Below the pieces are notes generated by a model. It was not told the DNA's origin. It worked only from the letters and a program-made list of their open reading frames with translations, and made no database searches. The translations under genes were made by a program, and so were the position numbers. Positions 1-7,213 of a DNA stretch of 10,843 nt are shown piece after piece. Origin of the DNA: an uncultured Bacillota bacterium (GTDB lineage: Bacteria > Bacillota > Clostridia > Peptostreptococcales > Anaerovoracaceae); contig CAMYWZ010000014.1 in NCBI GenBank assembly GCA_947302945.1, positions 1 through 10,843 on the forward strand, read 5' to 3'. Positions within the stretch are counted from its first letter, which is position 1; each line of letters begins with the position of its first letter.

Positions 1-347
1 ATATCCTCGGCCGTCGCAGCGTAGGTGGGGTCCTTGGCCACCTTGCCGGTGATGTCGATGACGCAGAGCGGGTAGGCCATGTTCTCCACGCCGTACTTTT
101 CGGACAGCTCAGCTCCCTTGATGAAGTGCCCCGGGAAATCGATGTGAGTTCCGAACTGCCCCGGGAACTTGAAGGTCTGGATGCGGCACTCGAGCATGGG
201 GTTGCCCCAGTCGAAGACCGTCTTTCCCAGCTCCACGCTGCCTTCGGGTATGCCCGCCCAGTAAGGGCTGTCGTTGTTGAGGGAGTGGGAGAGCTCCACC
301 CACTTGAGTTTCTTCGCTTCATCGAGCGCTTTCCAAAGCTTGTACAT
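1..347 (-). CDS. Cyclase / kynurenine formamidase family metal hydrolase, N-terminal part (cut by window edge)
   Basis: The first 115 codons of a minus-strand gene are present; the rest lies beyond base 1. The segment QFGTHIDFPGH at residues 64-74 is the signature of the Cyclase family (Pfam PF04199), whose canonical form is HxGTHxDxPxH. Family members are metal-dependent hydrolases of about 210-260 residues, including arylformamidase KynB of tryptophan breakdown and many uncharacterised relatives. His68, Asp70 and His74 fit the metal-binding positions. The first His is replaced by Gln64, so the usual KynB metal site is not fully conserved and a specific kynurenine role should not be assumed. 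The N-terminal WVELSHSL segment also fits the family. The ATG at 345-347 is preceded by a perfect AGGAGG (354-359, 6 nt spacing). Substrate is unknown. The gene diverges from the helicase at 476 and has its own promoter at 409-437. Confidence 0.88.
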   Translation of the reverse strand, partial: MYKLWKALDEAKKLKWVELSHSLNNDSPYWAGIPEGSVELGKTVFDWGNPMLECRIQTFKFPGQFGTHIDFPGHFIKGAELSEKYGVENMAYPLCVIDITGKVAKDPTYAATAED

Positions 348-408
348 GGTATTCCTCCTGAAAAATGCTGCAGCCAAAAACCGCGGCCTGAATATATCTG
401 TCGCCTCA

Positions 409-437
409 ATTTTACCGCATAGCGGGCCGGCAGTCAA
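409..437 (-). promoter_or_regulatory. Sigma-A-type promoter of the cyclase-family gene
   Basis: Read on the minus strand: -35 TTGACT (432-437), a 17-bp spacer, and -10 TAAAAT (409-414). The predicted start is near 402, giving a leader of about 55 nt that ends in the AGGAGG of the cyclase gene. The -35 box directly touches the -35 box of the opposite promoter at 438-466. Confidence 0.78.
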
Positions 438-466
438 TTGAATAGGGACATCATATATGATACAAT
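438..466 (+). promoter_or_regulatory. Extended -10 promoter of the helicase gene, predicting a leaderless mRNA
   Basis: -35 TTGAAT (438-443), 17-bp spacer, -10 TACAAT (461-466) with the extended -10 dinucleotide TG at 458-459. Transcription should start at about 473-474, while the helicase ATG is at 476-478. No Shine-Dalgarno-like sequence lies within 20 bases upstream of that ATG. The nearest purine run, AGGGA at 444-448, is too far away and lies upstream of the -10 box. Confidence 0.72.
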
Positions 467-475
467 ATACTGAAT

Positions 476-2968
476 ATGTATGAACTTATCACAGAAAGCA
501 TAAACAGAATATCGGAGCTGGTCGGGGAGTACAGACAGGCTGAGGCGGCTGCGAGGGCGGAGCAGGAGGCTTTTGCGCAGAGGACGGACGGCAGCGCGGA
601 CGATCCGGCTTTCAGGCAGCTGAAAGAGGAGAAGCTGGCAGCGCTCAGGCAGTCGGTGCACAACAGGACTGTGCTTGCCGTCACGGGCAGAAGCGACATG
701 CCCAAGCGCAAGGTCGTAAGGCAGATCGAGCAGACGGACGAGTACCGCACACTTTTTGAAGAAAAGCTCGCGGCTTCCACGGAGTACCAGGCGGCGCTTG
801 CCCTTCAGCTTCCGTCGCAGCTTTTTGGGCAGGACAGGAAGCGCTACGAGGACCTGGTCTCCGGCAGCTTCGTCTCGGAGAGCGTCGAAAAGCGCAACCA
901 CCTCAGGAACCTCATCAGAAAAGAGTGCAGGGACCTTATCGAGCTCATAGACATCAAGGGCGAAATCGCAAAGGACAGGCAGATCATAACCTCCGCCATG
1001 GAGGATGCTTTGGCGGAGTACTTCCGCACCACCAACACCAAATACTACGCGTACGAGTATATAAACAACCGCAATTTCGAGTCCTACGTGGGCAGCTTCG
1101 TGGCCCGCAGCACGGACACCATGCACTTTTACAAGGCCAAGGCCATACTCTTCCCGGAGGGGCAGAAGCCTTCGGAGTACGTGCTCAGTCTGGTCCTTGG
1201 CAGCATGCACAAGGATCTTCGGGCCGGCGTGGACTATCTGGCGCAGGTGGATAAGGCGCTCGGGACATCGTACGCGGGCAGGATACGCGGCTCGCTCGAA
1301 GGCAAGAAAAACATAGGCAACGCGGAGCTTGCCGAGGTCTGCGAGAGGTTCTCCAGGGAGCGCATAACAAGGCTCTTTAGCGAAAATCCCACGTATTCCG
1401 GCATTTTTGAGTCCCGCAGGGCAAGGCTCGAGAAGGAGGCCAGGGTCAAGAACGGCCTTCTGGACGCCATCCCGGGCACCTATCCGGATCTTTTCCCGCT
1501 CGCGAGAGCCACGTTCCGGCACTTCATCCTGCACATAGGACCCACCAACAGCGGCAAGAGCTACGACGCCATAGAAGCCCTTAAGAAGGCGGAAAGCGGC
1601 ATCTATCTTGCGCCTTTAAGGCTCCTTGCCTACGAAAAGTACGAAGAGCTCAACGAGGCCGGCTGCTGGTGCAGCCTCAAGACCGGCGAGGAAGAGGTGA
1701 TGGTGCCGCGCGCTTCGGTGCAGTCCTCCACCATAGAGATGCTGGACTTCCTCAAGCAGTACGACGTGGCCGTCATAGACGAGGCCCAGATGATAGCAGA
1801 CCCACAGCGCGGAAGCTCCTGGACCATGGCGCTTCTTGGCGTACAGGCAAGGACCGTCCACGTGTGCCTCGCCCCGGAGGCCGAGGAGGCTGTAAAGTCC
1901 ATAATCAGGGCCTGCGACGACACCTTCGAGATCGTAAGGCACAAGCGCTTTGTGCCTCTGCGCTACGAGGAGGAAAGCCCCATAGTCTTCCCCAAAAAGG
2001 TGGAGCGCGGAACGGCATTCATAGTATTTTCAAGGCGGGACGTGCACGCTGTCGCGGGCGAGCTTCAAAGGAACGGCTACCGCTGCAGCGTCATATACGG
2101 AGCGCTCCCGTACGACGTCCGCCGCAACGAGGTCAAGCGCTACATGGCTCACGACACCGACATAGTCGTGGCCACCGATGCCATAGGCATGGGCCTCAAC
2201 CTTCCCATAAAGCGCATAGTGTTCCTCAAGACCTCCAAGTTCGACGGAACGGAGCTTAGGGACCTTAACTATTCCGAAATAAAGCAGATCTCCGGCAGGG
2301 CGGGGCGTTACGGCATGTTTGACGAAGGTCTCGTCAGCACTGAAGACGACGAGCGGCTCGTAAGGAAAGCCCTCACCGCAAGGCTCCCGCAGATCAAGGA
2401 GGCCAGGATAGGCTTCCCGTTCTCCCTGATAGGCATAGAAGGCACCGTTTCGCAGCTGATGCGCAAGTGGTGCGAGATAGAAGCCAAGCCGGGCTTCGAG
2501 GTGGCGGACCTTACCAGAGAGATAGGCCTTGCCGAGGAGCTTGAGCGCGAGACAGGCGACAAGACCCTCGTCTACCGCTTCGTAATGTTCCCCTTCGACG
2601 ACAACAACAGGGATCTGAAGGACGTCTGGTACAAGCTCTTCAGGACCGAAAAGAAGGGAAAGGCAAGGAACTTCATGAGCCTTCTTCCCCCCGAGCCCAA
2701 AGAGACGGATTCGCTCGAGGACCTGGAGCAGGCCTTCAAACTCTGCGACCTTCTTTACCACTCTGCGGACGCCTTCGTCGGCAAGGATACCGGCGAGCTC
2801 TACACGATCGCGAAGAAAAAGAACCGCATCTCGGAAGTCATAATGGAGAAACTTTCAAAGGAGAAGCTGCGGATGCGCACCTGCAAGGTGTGCGGAAGGC
2901 CTCTCCCGTTCACGCATAAAAGAGACATCTGCCAGCGCTGCATGGCGCGGCAGAACACGACCCAGTGA
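476..2968 (+). CDS. SUV3-like DExH-box RNA helicase with long N-terminal region and C-terminal Cys4 zinc motif
   Basis: This is an 830-residue superfamily 2 helicase that resembles eukaryotic SUV3 (SUPV3L1), the ATP-dependent RNA helicase of the mitochondrial RNA degradosome. Visible motifs are PDLFP just before the core, Walker A GPTNSGKS (355-362), APLRLLAYE, TGEE, motif II DEAQ (435-438; DEIQ in human SUV3) followed by the SUV3-like RGSSWTMALLG, VIYGALP, ATDAIGMGLNLP (566-577) and motif VI QISGRAGRYG (604-613). The first ~340 residues are charged, probably helical, and match nothing I know. The C-terminus has C803-X2-C806-X12-C819-X2-C822, a likely zinc ribbon. No signal peptide or membrane segment is seen, so it should act in the cytoplasm on RNA; a role in RNA decay or processing is inference. 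ATG 476 is the only ATG between the in-frame stop at 458-460 and residue ~74, and it lacks a ribosome binding site. The next gene starts 22 nt downstream. Confidence 0.9.
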   Translation: MYELITESINRISELVGEYRQAEAAARAEQEAFAQRTDGSADDPAFRQLKEEKLAALRQSVHNRTVLAVTGRSDMPKRKVVRQIEQTDEYRTLFEEKLAASTEYQAALALQLPSQLFGQDRKRYEDLVSGSFVSESVEKRNHLRNLIRKECRDLIELIDIKGEIAKDRQIITSAMEDALAEYFRTTNTKYYAYEYINNRNFESYVGSFVARSTDTMHFYKAKAILFPEGQKPSEYVLSLVLGSMHKDLRAGVDYLAQVDKALGTSYAGRIRGSLEGKKNIGNAELAEVCERFSRERITRLFSENPTYSGIFESRRARLEKEARVKNGLLDAIPGTYPDLFPLARATFRHFILHIGPTNSGKSYDAIEALKKAESGIYLAPLRLLAYEKYEELNEAGCWCSLKTGEEEVMVPRASVQSSTIEMLDFLKQYDVAVIDEAQMIADPQRGSSWTMALLGVQARTVHVCLAPEAEEAVKSIIRACDDTFEIVRHKRFVPLRYEEESPIVFPKKVERGTAFIVFSRRDVHAVAGELQRNGYRCSVIYGALPYDVRRNEVKRYMAHDTDIVVATDAIGMGLNLPIKRIVFLKTSKFDGTELRDLNYSEIKQISGRAGRYGMFDEGLVSTEDDERLVRKALTARLPQIKEARIGFPFSLIGIEGTVSQLMRKWCEIEAKPGFEVADLTREIGLAEELERETGDKTLVYRFVMFPFDDNNRDLKDVWYKLFRTEKKGKARNFMSLLPPEPKETDSLEDLEQAFKLCDLLYHSADAFVGKDTGELYTIAKKKNRISEVIMEKLSKEKLRMRTCKVCGRPLPFTHKRDICQRCMARQNTTQ

Positions 2969-2990
2969 TCATATCCCAGGAGTATAAAGC

Positions 2991-4262
2991 ATGGCACAGA
3001 ACTTTACACGCTTCGATATGAAGATACCACCGGTCAGGACCAAATGGTACCTGCGGCCGCTCACTTTCCTGCTGAGCTGGCCGGACACCGCAAAGCACGG
3101 CAGCATCATACGCAGGGACGGTACGGAAGGCCTTAAGCCGCCTTACCTCATGCTCTGCAACCACAACGCATTCATGGATTTTAAGGTGGCCACCAGGGCC
3201 ATATTCCCGGCCCGCGCCAACTATGTGGTCGCCATAGACGGCTTTATCGGGCGCGAAAAACTCCTGCGGAACGTAGGCTGCATTTGTAAACGCAAATTCA
3301 CGAATGACGTCACGCTCGTCCGCCAGCTCAAGCGGGTCATAGAAAACGGGGACGTCGCGATGGTGTACCCGGAGGCGCGTTATTCGCTCTGCGGAACCAC
3401 GGCCGTGCTTCCGGAATCTCTGGGCAAGCTCTGCAAGATGCTGGGCGTTCCGGTAGCGGTGCTGATATGCCACGGGCACCACGTCAACTCTCCGTTCTGG
3501 AACCTGCACGACCGCGGCGTCAAGCCCATAGAGGCGGAATTCAGACTGCTCTTCACACCGGAAGAGCTTAAGGGCCTGGACACGGATGAGATCAACAGCC
3601 GCCTGGTGGAAGCATTTCAGTACGACGACTTCGCATGGCAGAAGGAGAAGGGCATCAGGACGCCTTACGAGGGCAGGGCGGAGGGCCTTCACAAGGTGCT
3701 CTACCAGTGCCCGTACTGCGGCGCGGAATTCAAAATGGATTCAAAGGGCGCGAAGCTCTTCTGCAAGGCCTGCGGCAAAATCTGGACTATGTCGGAACTT
3801 TCCGAACTGTCCGCTGACGACGGAAACACAGAATTCTCCCACATCCCCGACTGGTACGAGTGGGAGAGAGCAAACGTCAGGAAAGAGGTCGAAGCCGGCA
3901 CCTATTCCAGCGGCGAGCTTCAGGTGACAGTGGACACACTGCCGAACGCGGAGAAGTTCATAAGGCTGGGCGAGGGCACCATGGTCCACGACATGAACGG
4001 TTTTACCGTGCGCGGCACGGATGCGGACGGCGATCCCTTCGAAATGATAAAGCCCGTCCCGAGCCTCTACTCCTGCCACATAGAGTACGAATACCTCGGA
4101 AAGTTCGGGGACTGCGTGGACCTGAACACTCTGGAGGACACCTGGTACATATACCCGAAGGGCAGCGATTTTGCCGTCACCAAGATGGCGCTTGCCACGG
4201 AAGAACTGTATTCCGCTCACAGAAAAGCGGCCGGAAAGCCCTGCAGACCCGGGCTTGCGTAA
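2991..4262 (+). CDS. PlsC-like 1-acyl-glycerol-3-phosphate acyltransferase family protein with internal zinc ribbon
   Basis: This 423-residue protein has an N-terminal lysophospholipid acyltransferase domain (about 45-195). Its catalytic HX4D motif is HNAFMD (58-63), the glycerophosphate-binding region is around GFIGREKLLRNVG (84-96), and motif III is VYPEARYS (125-132). Family members move an acyl chain from acyl-ACP or acyl-CoA to an acceptor, usually lysophosphatidic acid in phospholipid synthesis. Typical PlsC is about 200-260 residues; here a zinc ribbon follows (C240-X2-C243-X14-C258-X2-C261), then about 150 residues of unrecognised, probably beta-rich sequence. There is no clear transmembrane helix; residues 20-30 could lie at the membrane surface. 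The start is supported by AGGAG (2978-2982, 8 nt spacing). Its 22-nt distance from the helicase stop suggests co-transcription. The acceptor is unknown and ordinary PlsC activity is not assured. Confidence 0.82.
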   Translation: MAQNFTRFDMKIPPVRTKWYLRPLTFLLSWPDTAKHGSIIRRDGTEGLKPPYLMLCNHNAFMDFKVATRAIFPARANYVVAIDGFIGREKLLRNVGCICKRKFTNDVTLVRQLKRVIENGDVAMVYPEARYSLCGTTAVLPESLGKLCKMLGVPVAVLICHGHHVNSPFWNLHDRGVKPIEAEFRLLFTPEELKGLDTDEINSRLVEAFQYDDFAWQKEKGIRTPYEGRAEGLHKVLYQCPYCGAEFKMDSKGAKLFCKACGKIWTMSELSELSADDGNTEFSHIPDWYEWERANVRKEVEAGTYSSGELQVTVDTLPNAEKFIRLGEGTMVHDMNGFTVRGTDADGDPFEMIKPVPSLYSCHIEYEYLGKFGDCVDLNTLEDTWYIYPKGSDFAVTKMALATEELYSAHRKAAGKPCRPGLA

Positions 4263-4284
4263 TTCCGGCAGCGCGTAATATACT
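4255..4284 (+). promoter_or_regulatory. Possible weak promoter before the surface-protein gene
   Basis: TTGCGT (4255-4260), overlapping the end of the acyltransferase gene, and TATACT (4279-4284) are 18 bp apart. The -10 matches five of six consensus bases, the -35 only three. It would start transcription near 4291, ahead of GAGGAG. It may allow expression of the surface protein apart from the upstream genes, but read-through is equally possible because no terminator lies between them. Confidence 0.28.
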
Positions 4285-4313
4285 TAAAGAAAACTGTTTT
4301 GAGGAGATCCGCA

Positions 4314-6614
4314 ATGAAGAAGGCCATCACAGCAGTTATCATCTGCACAGCTTTGATCCTGGGAAGCCTCTGCGGCGCCGTTTACGCGGCAGGCCGCGGG
4401 GACGTGCTCATCATGGAGACCAGCGATTCCGTAGTGTTTGCCCCCGGCGTGTTCGACATCCTGGTCCAGTCTGATCCGGACATCATCGATTACCAGTGGT
4501 GCGCCAGGGTGGGCTACGACGGGACATGGCTGCCCCTGGAGGACAACGAACGGTACAAGGGTACCCGGACCAATCACTTTCAGTTCATTACCGCGGACGG
4601 CTTTGCGAACGAGGACTGGGAAAACCTGCGCTTCTGCTGCCAGGTAACGTGGTCTGACGGCACTAAGGAATACTCCAACTCCCAGAACATGATCATATAC
4701 AGTTACTCGAACCTGCTGAAGCATCTGGAGCGCGACGGCGTCGCCATCACCAGCTTCGGATTAAGCAACAGGTCCGCCAAGGATCAGGCCGGAGACGTCC
4801 TTTACTATGAAGTCTTCGCAGGACAGGGGATAATGCCGTCCATATCGCACGGCATCGTTCCGCCCATGTACGCGGCATCCGAGGTCGAGATAAAGACCGA
4901 GTACTACGTCACTGACGGCGGTTCAACCACCATTTATGACAGTGCCTACGGCCCCTATTATCCTCACACGACAGGGCGCGGAGCCGTGCAGGTCAGAGGC
5001 GATCTTGTCCTCTGGGTTAACGGGCAGAGGATGGAAGTCATAGACAGCAGGACTCTCGTCGTGGACGTCCTTACACCTCTCGGGTCCGCCGAAGGCGTGG
5101 CTAAGGAGAACCTCGATATCAAGGCAGACCAGTACAGCCAGTCCGCAACGATAGGCTACGCGGCAAACGGCAGCAGGGCAGTGGTCCTTCAGGAGAGCGG
5201 CAGCTGGAGGAAGGTCGTCGCGGGCGGCTACGTGGGCTGGGTGCCCGTATCCGCGCTCAGGATATTTGAAAAGGTCGAGTCCGTATATATCAGCGTTTCC
5301 GAGCCTTCCGCCCTGGCAAGCCCGGACAGGGATCCTGTGTTCGATAACATAGGGACGTCCATCATGCCCGGCGCCGACAGCGTGGAATGGCTGAAGGCGG
5401 ACGGGTCTCTTATGACCGCGTCTGACAAGTTCACTGCCGGAAACACGTACAAGGTGCGCTTCTGGGTGAAGGCGGACAGCGGCATGATGTTCCCGCTGCA
5501 GTCGGACGGCCGCACTCCCAACGTTAAAGCCTACGTAAACGGCAGGCAGGCGGACGTCAGCAGGGCGTACGAGCAGGATCCAAACGAAGTGATATGGGTC
5601 ACCTACACCTTCAGTCACGTTCACGATCCCCAGAAGGTCACGCAGAAGAACCCGACCTGCACCGAGCCCGGCAAACTCACTTATTACCACTGCAGCTGCG
5701 GCATGGATTTTGAGGACTATCAGGCGAAGGTAGCCATCAGCGACCCGAACTGGGGCGTGATCCCGGCAAGAGGCCACAGAGTTTCGGCCTGGATGTCCAA
5801 CGGTTCCGAGCACTATAAGGTCTGCGAGCGCCGCGAATGCGGAGCTACGATCGAAGGCACTCTCGGGGCCCACACAGGCGGAACGGCTGACTGCACTCAC
5901 GCTGCCGCGTGCGACATCTGCGGCCTTGCCTACGGTCCCAAGGCGGAGCATACGCCCGGACCCGCGGCTACCGAAAGCTCGCCCCAGCTGTGCCTGGTCT
6001 GCGGTACGGTTTTGGCTAACGCGATAGACCACACTCACTCGCCTGTTGAAGTGCCGACGGTCGAACCGACCTGCACCGAACCGGGCCTCGATACCTACAT
6101 CTACTGCGAGACCTGCGGCAAGCTCTTCAGGGGCAGCGCGGGCGAAGTGTTCGAGATCTCAAGCAAGGAAGAGCTTATAATAGCGCCTCTGGGGCACGAG
6201 GTCTCGGAGAAATGGAAGTCCGATCTTCAGTTCCACTGGCGCTTCTGCACCCGCTGCGGAGAAGACCTGGCTGAGACCAAGATGCTCCATTCCGACTCCG
6301 ACGGCGACGGCAAGTGCGACGACTGCGGATATGTCATTAAGGCTGCCGGCGCGCAGACCGATCCCAAGGCGTCTGCTAACACCGCGCCGAACACCAACAC
6401 GGAGCCGAATACGAACGCCGTCCAGAACACGAACGCGGCCCAAAACGGCGGCAGCGGCAGCCCGGCAGAAAAGCCTTCAGGCGGCTTCTCGCTCACTCCC
6501 GTGACAATGGCCTGCATAGCCATTGGCGGAGTGCTCCTCGGCGTCATCATAGCCTTGCTCATAAAAGCGGCTGCGAATAAGAAAGAGAAAAGCAAAACCA
6601 AGGATCAGCAGTAA
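4314..6614 (+). CDS. Secreted, C-terminally membrane-anchored surface protein with SH3b-like domain and CxxC modules
   Basis: This is a 766-residue exported protein. Residues 1-25 form a signal peptide (basic MKK, hydrophobic core, likely cleavage after VYA). Residues ~30-130 look like an Ig-like segment (IIDYQWCARVG, then WSDGTKEYSNSQ). Residues ~265-320 resemble a bacterial SH3 domain (GSWRKVVAGGYVGWVPVSAL), often a cell-wall-binding module. From ~434 to 675 comes a Cys-rich region: CTEPG elements at 449 and 587 paired with CSCG or CETCG, plus CxxC pairs at 533/536, 560/563, 598/601, 645/648 and 668/671. The last sits in DSDGDGKCDDCG, which resembles a calcium-binding loop. An Asn/Thr linker (~685-715) precedes one membrane helix (~729-750) and a Lys-rich tail; there is no LPXTG motif. 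Function is unknown; binding wall or metal outside the cell is inference. ATG 4314 has GAGGAG (4301-4306, 7 nt away). A TTG at 4299 is in frame but overlaps this site. Confidence 0.8.
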   Translation: MKKAITAVIICTALILGSLCGAVYAAGRGDVLIMETSDSVVFAPGVFDILVQSDPDIIDYQWCARVGYDGTWLPLEDNERYKGTRTNHFQFITADGFANEDWENLRFCCQVTWSDGTKEYSNSQNMIIYSYSNLLKHLERDGVAITSFGLSNRSAKDQAGDVLYYEVFAGQGIMPSISHGIVPPMYAASEVEIKTEYYVTDGGSTTIYDSAYGPYYPHTTGRGAVQVRGDLVLWVNGQRMEVIDSRTLVVDVLTPLGSAEGVAKENLDIKADQYSQSATIGYAANGSRAVVLQESGSWRKVVAGGYVGWVPVSALRIFEKVESVYISVSEPSALASPDRDPVFDNIGTSIMPGADSVEWLKADGSLMTASDKFTAGNTYKVRFWVKADSGMMFPLQSDGRTPNVKAYVNGRQADVSRAYEQDPNEVIWVTYTFSHVHDPQKVTQKNPTCTEPGKLTYYHCSCGMDFEDYQAKVAISDPNWGVIPARGHRVSAWMSNGSEHYKVCERRECGATIEGTLGAHTGGTADCTHAAACDICGLAYGPKAEHTPGPAATESSPQLCLVCGTVLANAIDHTHSPVEVPTVEPTCTEPGLDTYIYCETCGKLFRGSAGEVFEISSKEELIIAPLGHEVSEKWKSDLQFHWRFCTRCGEDLAETKMLHSDSDGDGKCDDCGYVIKAAGAQTDPKASANTAPNTNTEPNTNAVQNTNAAQNGGSGSPAEKPSGGFSLTPVTMACIAIGGVLLGVIIALLIKAAANKKEKSKTKDQQ
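6390..6443 (+). repeat. Three 18-bp coding repeats in the Asn/Thr linker of the surface protein
   Basis: Three consecutive six-residue units, NTNTEP, NTNAVQ and NTNAAQ (residues 693-710), are encoded in tandem. They lengthen the flexible stalk between the Cys modules and the membrane helix. Such repeats can vary in copy number between strains. Confidence 0.75.
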
Positions 6615-6626
6615 CGGGGGAAGACC

Positions 6627-7118
6627 ATGGGTAAAAGATCCGTAAGAGAAAACAAGAACATTTATCAGCTGTCCCGCGAGGCCAGAGGCCTCACCCGGGA
6701 GGCTGCAAGCGAGCTCCTGACCTACATGAGCCCGGAGCGCATAGAAAAGATAGAGAGCGAGAAGAGCCTGCCTCATCCCGACGAGGTCCTCACCATGGAG
6801 CAGGGCTACGGCAACCCGGAGCTGTGCAACTGGTACTGCACTCACGAGTGCCCAATAGGCATGAAATACACGCCTTCCGCAAGCCTTAAGGACCTTCCGC
6901 AGATCACAATAGACCTCATAGCTTCGCTCAACTCCCTGCAGGAGGACAAGGACAGGCTGATCGCCATAGCCGTGGACGGCAGGGTGAACGATTTCGAGCG
7001 CAGGGATTTCGACGCCATACTTGAAAAACTCAACTCAATAGACCGCTCCATCCAGGGCATGAAGATATGGCTCAACCATGCCGCAAACACCGGCAAGATA
7101 GACGACGCCGCGGAATAA
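6627..7118 (+). CDS. XRE-type helix-turn-helix regulator with C-X3-C-X3-C motif
   Basis: This is a 163-residue cytoplasmic protein. Residues ~11-45 (NIYQLSREARGLTREAASEL, then MSPERIEKIE) have the pattern of a Cro/C1-type helix-turn-helix, including the typical end RIEKIESEKSLPHPDEV. It is followed by C67-X3-C71-X3-C75 within LCNWYCTHECPIG. I have the impression, from memory only, that this motif recurs in small Clostridia regulators; a metal or redox role is inference. The second half (~85-150) is predicted to be two long helices (ASLNSLQEDKDRLIAIAVDG and DFDAILEKLNSIDRSI), perhaps for oligomerisation. It starts 12 nt after the surface-protein stop with GGGGGA (6616-6621) as ribosome binding site, so the two are very probably co-transcribed. 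Its DNA target is unknown; autoregulation of this cluster is possible. No strong terminator follows: only an A/T hairpin near 7119-7150. Confidence 0.75.
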   Translation: MGKRSVRENKNIYQLSREARGLTREAASELLTYMSPERIEKIESEKSLPHPDEVLTMEQGYGNPELCNWYCTHECPIGMKYTPSASLKDLPQITIDLIASLNSLQEDKDRLIAIAVDGRVNDFERRDFDAILEKLNSIDRSIQGMKIWLNHAANTGKIDDAAE

Positions 7119-7146
7119 AAAAGACTGAAAAGTTGGTATTTTGCTC

Positions 7147-7176
7147 TTTTCATGAGGCTCGTTTCTGGTTTATAAT
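7147..7176 (+). promoter_or_regulatory. Promoter of the AI-2E family transporter gene
   Basis: -35 TTTTCA (7147-7152), an 18-bp spacer, and a perfect -10 TATAAT (7171-7176). The predicted start is near 7183, giving a leader of about 30 nt that holds AAAGGGAG (7195-7202) before the ATG at 7214. Confidence 0.7.
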
Positions 7177-7213
7177 GTAATGTAAAGATAAAGCAAAGGG
7201 AGCTTTTTGGGGA

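Noticed and set aside
434..1534. Long open frame (366 codons) on the minus strand inside the helicase gene
   Set aside because: It is antisense to a region that encodes the helicase, whose motifs are clear. It has no recognisable domain and is explained by GC-rich codon positions that suppress stops on the opposite strand. Similar antisense frames at 2030-2761, 2910-3692, 4923-6038, 7715-8359 and 9377-10315 (plus strand, over dapA) were rejected for the same reason.
4299..4313. Upstream TTG as start of the surface protein
   Set aside because: TTG at 4299 overlaps the GAGGAG ribosome binding site (4301-4306) that serves ATG 4314. Starting at the ATG also gives a clean MKK signal peptide.
7117..7150. 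Terminator after the XRE regulator gene
   Set aside because: Only A/T pairings (AAAAGA with TCTTTT, 20-nt loop) are possible and no GC stem precedes a T run, so read-through toward the transporter cannot be excluded.
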